From: Sabulibacter ruber
Lineage (GTDB): Bacteria; Bacteroidota; Bacteroidia; Cytophagales; Hymenobacteraceae
Length of the DNA stretch: 64,000 bases
Assembly: GCF_017355955.1 (NCBI RefSeq)
Contig: NZ_JAFFID010000004.1
Coordinates: 183,380 to 247,379, forward strand
Reading direction: 5' to 3'
The notes beneath the pieces were generated by a model, which saw only the letters and a list, made by a program, of their open reading frames with translations, did no database searches and was not told the DNA's origin. The position numbers were made by a program, and so were the translations under genes. Below are positions 33,239 to 41,296 of the stretch, piece by piece (position 1 is the first letter of the stretch; the number at the start of each line of letters is the position of its first letter).

Positions 33239-33390
33239 TCCCGCAAGTTTGAGCGCAGCGGTAACTTGCGGGAAACATGCCGCCAGTTTGCAACTGGCTT
33301 TGACCATCATCAGGTATCGTGTTTCGCCAGTTACAAACTGGTTGCCAGGAAAAGCCACAAGTTACGCGTACGCTAAACTTGCGGCAGGTC
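33239..33390. repeat. Mosaic palindrome island 4
   Basis: Same architecture as the other islands but with different words: CCGCAAGTTT...AACTTGCGG, GCCAGTTTGCAACTGGC, GCCAGTTACAAACTGG, and CAAGTTA...TAAACTTG. It lies between the sigma factor and rsmG, flanked by P40 copies on both sides. Confidence 0.75.
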
Positions 33391-33399
33391 TGCGGAAGG

Positions 33400-33440
33400 T
33401 GCGGTTTCTAGCCTTTTTTCCTGAAAACAGCCCCCAAACG
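33400..33440. repeat. P40 palindrome
   Basis: Half-sites GCGGTTTCTAGCCTTTTTTC and GAAAACAGCCCCCAAACGG. Confidence 0.7.
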
Positions 33441-33460
33441 GAACAGCTCAATTTCTAACT

Positions 33461-33490
33461 TAGGACACAGAACTCAGAACTCAGGACTCG
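33461..33490. repeat. Period-7 repeat, GACTCAG family
   Basis: Heptamers GGACACA/GAACTCA/GAACTCA/GGACTCG end 6 nt before the rsmG -7 box. Confidence 0.75.
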
Positions 33491-33496
33491 TTTACG

Positions 33497-33504
33497 TATC
33501 TTTG
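33497..33504 (+). promoter_or_regulatory. rsmG promoter, -7 box TATCTTTG
   Basis: Exact TAnnTTTG match whose end is only 5 nt from the rsmG ATG, predicting a leaderless message. Confidence 0.7.
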
Positions 33505-33509
33505 AGCCT

Positions 33510-34151
33510 ATGAACGCACAACCCGTGGATATCCTTACCCATTACTTTCCGGATCTTACCCCAGAGCAACAGCAGCAGTTTGCGCGCCTCGCGGAGCTGT
33601 ATGTAGAGTGGAACGCCAAAATCAACGTCATCTCCCGCAAAGACATGGACAATATTGTGGTACACCATCTGCTGCATTCCCTGGGCATTGCCAAGGTGGT
33701 GCAATTCCCGGCGGGAACCTCGGTGATGGACGTGGGCACGGGCGGCGGGTTACCGGGTTTGCCCCTAGCCATTCTGTTCCCCGAGGTGAAGTTTCACCTG
33801 GTGGATTCCATCGGCAAGAAAATCCATGTGGTGCAGGAGATTGCCAACGAACTCCACCTGCACAACGTGAAAGCCACTCACACCCGCGCCGAGCAGGTCC
33901 ACGAGAAGTATGATTTCATTGTGAGCCGCGCCGTAGCAAGATTGGCCACCTTCTACCAGTGGATTCAGTTCAGCTTCAAAAAAGACTCAGTGCCTAACCA
34001 AGGGCTGTATTACCTCAAAGGCGGTGATCTGTCTGAAGAATTAGCGGAGTCTGGTTTGGTGCACCAGGTATTTGATTTAAGCAGCTATTTCCAGGAAGAG
34101 TTCTTTGACACGAAGAAAGTGGTGTATGTGCCGCAGCACCCCACGGCGTAA
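33510..34151 (+). CDS. rsmG: 16S rRNA (guanine527-N7)-methyltransferase
   Basis: GidB/RsmG methyltransferase of 213 residues. The SAM motif DVGTGGGLPGLPLAI is near residue 72, with the upstream NVISRKDMDN helix and the conserved VSRAVA segment near 133. It methylates G527 of 16S rRNA, affecting streptomycin sensitivity in other bacteria. Its ATG lies 5 nt after a -7 box, so its mRNA should be nearly leaderless. It is transcribed alone and ends at a 21-bp terminator shared with the convergent AAA+ ATPase gene. Confidence 0.97.
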   Translation: MNAQPVDILTHYFPDLTPEQQQQFARLAELYVEWNAKINVISRKDMDNIVVHHLLHSLGIAKVVQFPAGTSVMDVGTGGGLPGLPLAILFPEVKFHLVDSIGKKIHVVQEIANELHLHNVKATHTRAEQVHEKYDFIVSRAVARLATFYQWIQFSFKKDSVPNQGLYYLKGGDLSEELAESGLVHQVFDLSSYFQEEFFDTKKVVYVPQHPTA

Positions 34152-34152
34152 A

Positions 34153-34190
34153 GATTTTGCGCCTTCTTTCTGAAAAATAGCTCTGAAATG
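34153..34190. repeat. P40 palindrome
   Basis: Half-sites GATTTTGCGCCTTCTTTC and GAAAAATAGCTCTGAAATGG, between the rsmG stop and the terminator. Confidence 0.65.
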
Positions 34191-34195
34191 GATAA

Positions 34196-34241
34196 GCAAA
34201 AAGCAGAAGCCGCTTCGTTTGAAGCGGCTTCTGCTTTTTGC
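34196..34241. terminator. Bidirectional terminator, rsmG / AAA+ gene
   Basis: Perfect 21-bp stem (34196-34216 with 34221-34241), four-base loop, A and T flanks; serves both convergent genes. Confidence 0.95.
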
Positions 34242-34274
34242 TTTTGTCTAAAGGAGTAGACCGTTAGAATATTA

Positions 34275-35360
34275 TTAAAAACCGATCTTCTTTCTGGGAC
34301 CAGCTGTTTCAAATGCTCTGTCTTCAAAATTGAAAATGTCAGCAAGTGACATGTCAGTATTGCTTGAGGTATGTCCCAAGGCATTCAACAGTTTATTTGA
34401 TTTTTCAGCTGACAGAGGCTTAAACTCGTAGTTGGCAATCAGCCTGCCTTTACGGAGTAGGGCTTTATCAACTCTGTCAATAGCGGTATTGAAAGTACAT
34501 ATGATTTTGATGTTCAGGTAATCGCTGAAAAGCCCATCGGTTAATTGCAGGATCGTAGAGGCAACTGAATTTTCACCTAAGCTTTCCCTGGTGGTAATTA
34601 CTTTTTCGGCATCTTCAATCACCAGAATAGAATTCCTGTTCTTTATTAAGAAGGAAATAAAATCTGGGTTCAACAAATCCTTTACAAACTCATTCTGGAT
34701 AAAAATGAAGCTGTGCTCATGGAACCGGGAGAGAAGGTGTTTTATATAAGAGGTCTTTCCAGTGCCAGGGGCTCCGTGCAGCAAAATCAATCCTGACCTG
34801 TCCTGCCCCAGTGAATTTTCTATGATGGAATTTATTTCCCGAAAGTCATCATTATAATGATCCTCTATGTTCATCTGCAGGAACTCACTTTTGACATCTT
34901 CTGTGTCAAAATGTTTTGAGTCAAAGGTTAATACCTTGAAGGTGGGTGCTTTAACAGTGCCAAATTTCTCCCGAAAAGATTTGTTCATGGAAATTACTTC
35001 CTGTTCTAAATTCAAATCGCTCGCGTCATATAGAAATTCAACAAACAGTTCATTATTTATCAGGGAAATCCAAATAAGTAGATCTGTGGCCGTACTTTTC
35101 AGCAAGTATTGATAGGGGTAATCCTGAGAAGAATCAGAATCTTTGTCATCTTCGGTATTCCAGTTTTTGAACACCTCAGTAAGCCTTAGTTTTTGGAAGT
35201 CAAGCGAAGCGATCACCGACTCCATATTTTCTTTGCTTTCTTTTAAGGATGTCTCAAATCGTAGCGTAGAAGGTAGTTTTTCAAAACAGATAATAAAATA
35301 TCGAGCTCGGGCGAAGTCATTATAATCGTCGAGGGCATCAATCAAGTGGGGCATTTTCAA
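34275..35360 (-). CDS. Stand-alone AAA+ ATPase with unknown N-domain
   Basis: 361 residues. The C-terminal half is an AAA+ module: Walker A LLHGAPGTGKTSY near 197, Walker B ILVIEDAEK (ED rather than DE), sensor 1 ICTFNTAID, and an arginine finger region LLRKGRLIANYEF. This most resembles BCS1/proteasomal-type AAA proteins. The first 180 residues are acidic and helical-strand mixed and match nothing I know. It has no signal or membrane segment. The gene is clearly richer in AT than its neighbours (AAA, TTT and ATA codons are common), which suggests recent transfer. It has no partner gene. A role in protein remodelling or defence is possible but not shown. Confidence 0.75.
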   Translation of the reverse strand: MKMPHLIDALDDYNDFARARYFIICFEKLPSTLRFETSLKESKENMESVIASLDFQKLRLTEVFKNWNTEDDKDSDSSQDYPYQYLLKSTATDLLIWISLINNELFVEFLYDASDLNLEQEVISMNKSFREKFGTVKAPTFKVLTFDSKHFDTEDVKSEFLQMNIEDHYNDDFREINSIIENSLGQDRSGLILLHGAPGTGKTSYIKHLLSRFHEHSFIFIQNEFVKDLLNPDFISFLIKNRNSILVIEDAEKVITTRESLGENSVASTILQLTDGLFSDYLNIKIICTFNTAIDRVDKALLRKGRLIANYEFKPLSAEKSNKLLNALGHTSSNTDMSLADIFNFEDRAFETAGPRKKIGF

Positions 35361-35458
35361 TTGAGTTAATATTTTTGGATTTACTTCAACTTGAGGTGTA
35401 CAGTAACTTATTCAATTCGTTTATTGGCTCCTTTCAGGATGAAAGAGAAGTGAGAAAA

Positions 35459-35492
35459 TCTTGCTACTTGATACGTGTGTCTTGTTACTACT
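35459..35492. repeat. Period-7 repeat, TCTTGCT/ACTTGAT family
   Basis: Five heptamers, the reverse complement of the ATCAAGT/AGCAAGA words at 33120. It contains the stop codon of the HEAT-cyclophilin gene. Confidence 0.7.
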
Positions 35493-37431
35493 TCACCAAC
35501 TCCACCTTCTCAATCCTATCCCCAATATTCAGCTGATGCACTACGTCCATGCCTTTCACCACGCGGGCGAAGATGGTGTATTTGCCGTCCAGGTGCGGGG
35601 TGGGGGAGTGGGTGATGAACCATTGGCAGCTCTCGGTGTCTTTGCCCGCCGAGGCCATGCCCACGTAGCCTTCCAGGTAATTCAGATCCGCGAACTCAGA
35701 GCGGATGGCGTAGTCGGTGGAGCCCCAGCCATCGCCGCGCGGACAGCCGCCTTGCGCCACGAAGTTGGGCACTACGCGGTGGAAGTTCTTGCCGTTGAAA
35801 AAGCCCTGCTCCAGCAATTCCACGAAGTTGGCCACGGACCCGGGCGCATCTTCCACCATTAATTCAAAGGTAATCTCGCCTTTGGAGGTCTTCAGCCGGG
35901 CCTTCTGGGTTTTCTGCAACCGGTTCACCACGGTCCAGTTGATGGGGTGGCTGAACGGAGTGGCAGGCGTAGGAGCCGAGGTCTGGCTTTGGAGGTAATC
36001 CAGCGTTTTCTGCACTTCCAGGTATGTCTCAATGTCCCGGGGAAGCGTGAGTTTCGCTTTGGCTTGGTCCAAGAAGGCAAAATCTGAGTAGGCGTTTTTC
36101 AGGTTCAGGTCTGGGTTACGAATGGCACCCGCGGCCATGCCCACCAAGGCCACATCACCAGTTTCTATAGCCTTTTTGAAAAGCTGGTTGAAATCCGATG
36201 CCGCCGTAGCATCAAAGTTCTTCTGGCTTCTGATGGAGATCAAGGCATCCATGCCCGTGGTGCTGATGGCCGGGTGTTTCGCCTGGAAGACTTGCTGCTC
36301 AATGAACGGATATTGGCTCTGGTCTTTGCCGAGGGCGGTAAGCAAGGCCGCTTTCTCATACGGGTTGGAGGCCTTCGCAAACCGCTGCTGAATCTGTTGT
36401 CCTATTTCGTTCTTCTGATTAGCCGGTGCCGAGGCTAGTGCCGCGCCAAACAACGTGGCCCGTACCCGCCAATCCTTCTGTTTCTGGGCTGCTTCCAGAA
36501 GTTTACCTGCATCAGCGGCAGGAGCTTTGCCGGCCAGGTATTCCGCGGCGCTCAGGGCCACGTGCGGATGCGCATCCGTTAGGGCTTTCCAAGCCGAGGC
36601 TTGCACCGCCGCATACGGCAACTGGTACAGCGGACGGACGGCATTCAGCCGAACCCGGTAATCTGGATCGCTCGTCAACACCTTGGTCACTATCGGAACG
36701 GGGCCCGTTGTATCGGTCATTTTACCTAAGGCCAGCGCTGCTGCCATGCGCACATTGGCGCTGGGGTCTTGCTGCACCACTTTGAACAAAGCTACTTTGG
36801 CCGGACTGGGATCCAGTTTGGCGGTGCGGCCCAGGAAGTGGGAGGCGCCTAGCCGGGCCTCCTCTTGGCCAGAGTTGAGCAGAGCGGCCGCTTTGGTAAT
36901 GGCCCCGGCATAGTTCAGTTTGCGTTGGCCCGCCCGGTACAAAGCCCAGGCTTGGGCAGGTTCCATGTTGGTTTGCGCCGTGTAGCGGGCCATCATGTCC
37001 AGTCCGTTCTGGGTGGCGCATTTGCCCCAGGCTTCCAGAATCTCGGCGCGTACGGGTACGTTCTGCTCCCGGTTATAGGCCTCCATGAGGGCAGGTTCCG
37101 CTTTGGCATTGCCTATCTGGCCCAGGGCATACGCCGTGGCTTTTCTCACTTCTGCCTCAGGGTCTTGCAACAACGCACTAAGTGCCGGAATGGCCGTACT
37201 GTCCTGCACGGAGCCGAAGGCCAGCGCGGCCTCGCGCCGGTACATGGTTTCGGGCCGGTCCAGGAAAGTGAGCAGGTCCTGGGTTTTGCGTTCGTCTTGC
37301 AGCGTGTAGATTCTGCGGAGGGTGGCATCACTGAATTTATTCACAACATTGGCACCGCTCTGCTGGGCAGGCTGCCTACAGGCCGAGGCCAAAAAAAGAA
37401 GAACGGCGGCCGTTCTAAGCTGTTTCTTCAT
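35488..37431 (-). CDS. HEAT-repeat / cyclophilin peptidyl-prolyl isomerase lipoprotein
   Basis: 647-residue exported protein: lipobox ASAC with cysteine 18, then alpha-helical HEAT repeats over about residues 40-400 (recurring VRKATAYALGQIGNAKAEPALMEA-type units), and a C-terminal cyclophilin domain (about 500-645) with GEITFELMVEDAPGSVANFVEL, FHRVVPNFVAQGG and SCQWFITHSPTPHLDGKYTIFARV. The catalytic arginine (FHRV) and the QGG, FITH and LDG motifs are intact, so prolyl isomerase activity is expected, in the periplasm or on the surface. The HEAT part probably docks client proteins. The stop lies in a heptamer repeat. Confidence 0.92.
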   Translation of the reverse strand: MKKQLRTAAVLLFLASACRQPAQQSGANVVNKFSDATLRRIYTLQDERKTQDLLTFLDRPETMYRREAALAFGSVQDSTAIPALSALLQDPEAEVRKATAYALGQIGNAKAEPALMEAYNREQNVPVRAEILEAWGKCATQNGLDMMARYTAQTNMEPAQAWALYRAGQRKLNYAGAITKAAALLNSGQEEARLGASHFLGRTAKLDPSPAKVALFKVVQQDPSANVRMAAALALGKMTDTTGPVPIVTKVLTSDPDYRVRLNAVRPLYQLPYAAVQASAWKALTDAHPHVALSAAEYLAGKAPAADAGKLLEAAQKQKDWRVRATLFGAALASAPANQKNEIGQQIQQRFAKASNPYEKAALLTALGKDQSQYPFIEQQVFQAKHPAISTTGMDALISIRSQKNFDATAASDFNQLFKKAIETGDVALVGMAAGAIRNPDLNLKNAYSDFAFLDQAKAKLTLPRDIETYLEVQKTLDYLQSQTSAPTPATPFSHPINWTVVNRLQKTQKARLKTSKGEITFELMVEDAPGSVANFVELLEQGFFNGKNFHRVVPNFVAQGGCPRGDGWGSTDYAIRSEFADLNYLEGYVGMASAGKDTESCQWFITHSPTPHLDGKYTIFARVVKGMDVVHQLNIGDRIEKVELVK

Positions 37432-37509
37432 AAAGGAATCTTGAGCACGGAAGATACAAAATAGGCCTCAGTCTGAAACATTTCACCTAAAGTCGCCTGA
37501 TAGGAAATT

Positions 37510-37551
37510 CTGTTTTTACCCTGATTTTCAGAAAATGCCTCTGAAACGGTA
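37510..37551. repeat. P40 palindrome
   Basis: Half-sites CTGTTTTTACCCTGATTTTC and GAAAATGCCTCTGAAACGG, in the divergent spacer between the HEAT-cyclophilin and MFS genes. Confidence 0.65.
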
Positions 37552-37589
37552 CCTGGATTAGAACAGAAATGCGGACCTTTGCGGCCATT

Positions 37590-38765
37590 ATGAATACCCC
37601 CGCTTCGCCTACCTACTCGTTCCGGTTCTGGATGCTGTGTTTGAGTTCTTTTTTGTTCTCGGCCAGTTTCAACATGATCATCCCGGAGTTGCCCAGTTTC
37701 CTCACGCGCCTGGGTGGAGCCGAGTACAAAGGTTTCATCATTGGCCTGTTCACCCTCACCGCCGGACTCTCGCGCCCGTTCAGCGGAAAACTCACCGATA
37801 CCATCGGACGCTTGCCCGTCATGTACTTTGGGGTGGCCGTCTGCATTTTGTGTAGCCTGCTGTACCCTTTGCTGACCACCGTCTTCGCGTTCCTGCTGTT
37901 GCGCCTCATCCACGGGTTCTCCACCGGGTTCACGCCCACCGGCGAATCGGCGTACATTGCAGACATTGTGCCCCTGGAACGGAGAGGCGCCGCCATCGGA
38001 ATTTTCGGGTTGGCCGGAAGCCTGGGCCTGGCCGCCGGTCCCGCCATTGGTGGAGAATTCAGTCGGCACTTCTCATTGAACGCGCTTTTCTACAGTTCCT
38101 CGGCCATGGCCTTGCTGTCCATTCTGGTACTGGTGAACCTGAAAGAGACCTTGCCCAACAAGCAACGGTTCAGGTTAGGCCTGCTGCGCATCCGGCGCGA
38201 TGAGATTTTCGAGCCCCTCGTGATTCCACCCTTTATTGTGATGCTGCTCACGCTGTTCTGTTACGGTGCTGTGCTCACCGTCACGCCGGATTTCAGCCAG
38301 CACCTGGGCATCCAGAACAAAGGACTGTTCTTTACTTTCTATACCGTGGCCTCGGTGGGCGTGCGGTTTCTGGCCGGTCGTGCCTCAGACCATTACGGGC
38401 GCGTCACCGTTCTGCGGGTGTCTACCCTCATCATGGCGGTTTCTATGGTGGCACTTGGCCTGGCCCAAACCAAAGCTATGTTCCTTGGAGCTGCCGTGCT
38501 GTACGGCATCGGCACCGGTATGAACTCGCCTACGCTCTACGCCTGGGCCATTGACCTGAGCCACCCCGAACGTCGCGGAAGAGCCATGGCCACCGTGTAC
38601 ATTGCTTTGGAAGCCGGTATCGGAATCGGTGCCTTCGCTGCCGGTTGGATCTACGGCAACCGTATTCCTTTCATCCCTTTCGTTTTCTGGGGAGCCGCCG
38701 CGCTGTGCCTGCTGGCGTTCCTGTACGTGGTGGTAGGCAAATTCCCGAAGCGGGTAGAGGCGTAG
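37590..38765 (+). CDS. MFS transporter
   Basis: Major facilitator protein with 12 predicted helices; the MFS signature GKLTDTIGRLPVM lies between helices 2 and 3, repeated as GRASDHYGRVTVL in the second half. An in-frame ATG at 37569 precedes a GACCTTTG box (37573-37580), a near match to the -7 element, so I take the ATG at 37590 (391 residues). It resembles sugar or drug exporters of the AraJ/YfcJ type; the substrate is unknown. It is monocistronic, followed by a P40 copy and a mosaic island rather than a terminator. Confidence 0.88.
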   Translation: MNTPASPTYSFRFWMLCLSSFLFSASFNMIIPELPSFLTRLGGAEYKGFIIGLFTLTAGLSRPFSGKLTDTIGRLPVMYFGVAVCILCSLLYPLLTTVFAFLLLRLIHGFSTGFTPTGESAYIADIVPLERRGAAIGIFGLAGSLGLAAGPAIGGEFSRHFSLNALFYSSSAMALLSILVLVNLKETLPNKQRFRLGLLRIRRDEIFEPLVIPPFIVMLLTLFCYGAVLTVTPDFSQHLGIQNKGLFFTFYTVASVGVRFLAGRASDHYGRVTVLRVSTLIMAVSMVALGLAQTKAMFLGAAVLYGIGTGMNSPTLYAWAIDLSHPERRGRAMATVYIALEAGIGIGAFAAGWIYGNRIPFIPFVFWGAAALCLLAFLYVVVGKFPKRVEA

Positions 38766-38802
38766 CGTTTTAGGCTATTTTTTGAGAAAAGAGGAGTAAA
38801 AT
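38766..38802. repeat. P40 palindrome
   Basis: Half-sites GCGTTTTAGGCTATTTTTTG and GAAAAGAGGAGTAAAATAG, starting at the MFS stop codon. Confidence 0.65.
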
Positions 38803-38828
38803 AGAAGATTCCTGACAGTATAACTGAG

Positions 38829-39085
38829 CTGGCGCGAGTCTCCAGACTCGTGCCTACGGATGATGCGAACGCTCCAGACTCGCCGGGCACCACATTCACA
38901 TGTGGTGCGGAAGTTACATACTGTGACTTCTGAGCTAGTTTCCAGCAAGGCACGGAAGTGACTTCCGCGCCATAGTTAACTCATGACCGCCTGTTTCGCT
39001 GCGGGGCAGCGAGGATAGTCAGAGACTATCCATTATCCGTAGGCACGAGTCAGGAGACTCGCGCCAGAAAACACTCGCGCCAGCA
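38829..39085. repeat. Mosaic palindrome island 3
   Basis: Modules: GCGAGTCTCCAGACTCG, CACCACATTCACATGTGGTG, GGCACGGAAGTGACTTCC, an inverted CGCTGC...GCAGCG pair, GATAGTCAGAGACTATC, and GCACGAGTCAGGAGACTCGC. Some modules are inverted relative to islands 1 and 2. It fills the gap between convergent MFS and ABC genes. Confidence 0.85.
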
Positions 39086-39118
39086 GAAGTAAGAATAGAA
39101 AAAGTCTGTCTTGCTCCA

Positions 39119-39148
39119 CCACTCAAGACTCAAGACTCAGAACTCATA
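39119..39148. repeat. Period-7 repeat, GACTCAA family
   Basis: Heptamers ACTCAAG/ACTCAAG/ACTCAGA/ACTCATA end 8 nt past the ABC exporter stop. Confidence 0.75.
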
Positions 39149-39155
39149 ATTTCTT

Positions 39156-41009
39156 CTACAAATATCCCTTCGCCTGAAGCCGGAACAATTCTGCATACCT
39201 GCCTCCTTTCGCCATTAACTCCTCATGTGATCCCATTTCCACAAACTGGCCGTTTTCAATGACCAAAATCCGGTCTGCCATGCGCACGGTGGAGAAGCGG
39301 TGCGAGATGAGGACGGCGGTTTTTCCGTGGGTGAGCTCCGAGAAGCGTTGGAACACCTCGTGTTCGGCGCGGGCGTCCAGGGCGGCGGTAGGCTCGTCCA
39401 GGATCAGGAGTTGGGCATCGCGCATGTAGGCTCTTCCCAAGGCTATCTTCTGCCACTCGCCGCCAGATAAATCCACGCCTTTGTTGAAGCGGCGGCCGAT
39501 GATCTGATCATAACCCTCAGGGAGTTTAGCGATGACCGTGTCTGCCAGGCTTTGCTGAGCCGAGGATTCAATGCGGGGATGGTTCTCTTTTTCCTCAATC
39601 CGGCCGATCGCGATGTTGGTGCCCGCGCTCATCTGAAACCGCACGAAGTCCTGGAAAATCACGCCAATTTCGCGACGCAGGTCGGCGGGGTCGTATTCGC
39701 GCAGGTCAATGCCGTCCAGCAGAATGCGGCCCTCGGTGGGGTCGTAGAGGCGGGAGAGGAGCTTCACCAGGGTGGTTTTCCCGGCTCCGTTTTCGCCCAC
39801 CAAAGCTAGTTTCTCGCCAGCGTGGAGCGTGAAACTCAGGTTGCGGATAGCCCATTTCTCAGAGTTTCGGTACCGAAAACCCACGTTCTCAAACGTAAAG
39901 CCGTGCCGGATGGGACGCGGGAAAACAGGAGCACCTTTGATGCGTCGGATGAGCGGTTGGAGTTCAAAAAAATCAAAGAAATCCTGCAGGTACAAGGCAC
40001 CCTCGGCCACGCTGGTGAACCGGTTTAATACCGCTTCCAGCAAGCCGCGCAGGCGCATGAACGAACCGGAGAGAAACGTCAATTGACCCAAAGAAACCTG
40101 TCCCTGCACCGTTTGGGAAATGAGGTACACGTAAGCTCCGTAATAGCCCGCGCTACCTAAAGCGGCAAACACGCTGCCCCAGAACGCCCGGCGGGTGGAG
40201 AGCTTTTTATTGTCATGGTAGAACTTGTCTGACAGGGTGCGGAAACGGTCGATCAGGAAACCGGATAAGCCGAAGATCTTGACTTCCTTGGCGGTCTCGT
40301 CGCTGGCGCCGGTTTGGCGCAGGTAATCCAGCTCGCGGCGCTCGGGGGTCCAGCCGTGGACCAGAGAATAGCTTCGTTCGTTAAAGTGCGATTCTCCCAG
40401 AAAAGCCGGTAAAACGGCTATCAGGAGCAAAAGCAATAGCCACGGGTAAAAGGCGATGAGCCCGGCGGCCAGGAAGATCATGGTCAGGATGTCCTGCATC
40501 TGGCCCAGCACCTGGCTCATGAGCACCGTGCGGCTGAGGGTCTGGCGGCGGGCGCGTTCCAGTTTGTCGTAGAAGGCGGAGTCCTCAAACTGGTCCAGGT
40601 CCAGCTCGGCGGCGTGCTCCATGAGCTTGATAGAAGACTGGTTCGCGAACAGATCGCCCAAAAGACCATCCGTCAGGGCAATACCCCGGTTCAGGAAATC
40701 TGAGAGCACGGCAAGGCCAAACTCAATGCCTATGAGCGTGAACAAATGGCTTAGCAGTTTGGCCTCGGCCTGGGTGAGCCGCACTACTTCGTCAATGATC
40801 AGCTGCCCCACGTACAGCACCGCCAGCGGTACTGCTGCCCGTAGCAAACGCAGCACCACGTTGACCAAGGCCATGCGCGGATTGGTTTGCCATACCATTT
40901 TGAGGAACGGCGGTAAATGCTTGAGCGCGCTCACCCGCTCCTGCACCGTGAGTTGCGGCTTGCCTTGTTGTGGTGGCTTTCGCCCGAAAAGATTATCCCA
41001 GAATGCCAT
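39156..41009 (-). CDS. ABC exporter (fused permease and ATPase half-transporter)
   Basis: 617 residues: about six membrane helices (residues 40-330) of the type I exporter fold, then the nucleotide-binding domain with Walker A GENGAGKTTL, Q-loop IGVIFQDFVRF, signature LSGGEWQKIALGRAY, Walker B LLILDEPTAALD and the H-loop ISHRF. It works as a homodimer or with another half. The class resembles MsbA-like or peptide/lipid exporters; no accessory gene (peptidase or membrane-fusion protein) is adjacent, so the cargo is unknown. ATG start with no clear promoter box. Confidence 0.95.
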   Translation of the reverse strand: MAFWDNLFGRKPPQQGKPQLTVQERVSALKHLPPFLKMVWQTNPRMALVNVVLRLLRAAVPLAVLYVGQLIIDEVVRLTQAEAKLLSHLFTLIGIEFGLAVLSDFLNRGIALTDGLLGDLFANQSSIKLMEHAAELDLDQFEDSAFYDKLERARRQTLSRTVLMSQVLGQMQDILTMIFLAAGLIAFYPWLLLLLLIAVLPAFLGESHFNERSYSLVHGWTPERRELDYLRQTGASDETAKEVKIFGLSGFLIDRFRTLSDKFYHDNKKLSTRRAFWGSVFAALGSAGYYGAYVYLISQTVQGQVSLGQLTFLSGSFMRLRGLLEAVLNRFTSVAEGALYLQDFFDFFELQPLIRRIKGAPVFPRPIRHGFTFENVGFRYRNSEKWAIRNLSFTLHAGEKLALVGENGAGKTTLVKLLSRLYDPTEGRILLDGIDLREYDPADLRREIGVIFQDFVRFQMSAGTNIAIGRIEEKENHPRIESSAQQSLADTVIAKLPEGYDQIIGRRFNKGVDLSGGEWQKIALGRAYMRDAQLLILDEPTAALDARAEHEVFQRFSELTHGKTAVLISHRFSTVRMADRILVIENGQFVEMGSHEELMAKGGRYAELFRLQAKGYL

Positions 41010-41127
41010 AGGCGTTGAAGTTACTAGAAAGCGTTTTTCTTACGCATATCTGGTTTAAACGGAGTTCACCGAAAATGAGTCAAAAACCCGTTACTGGGGG
41101 AGAAACGTTTCTCAAGGCGGCAGGAGT

Positions 41128-41169
41128 AGTCTGTTTTAGACCTGTTTTCAGGAAATCTGCCCTAAATCT
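41128..41169. repeat. P40 palindrome
   Basis: Half-sites CTGTTTTAGACCTGTTTTC and GAAATCTGCCCTAAATC, in the divergent spacer between the ABC gene and cysE. Confidence 0.65.
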
Positions 41170-41296
41170 ATCTATTTACTATACTTTAGGAAACCTCAGG
41201 CAGTAGCAACTGGGTTATAGTCAGGTTACCTTTGTCAGCGCGTGAAAGGGAGACGGTTTTTGGTTCCTCACCGCTATATTTTCGTAGGAGATTATT

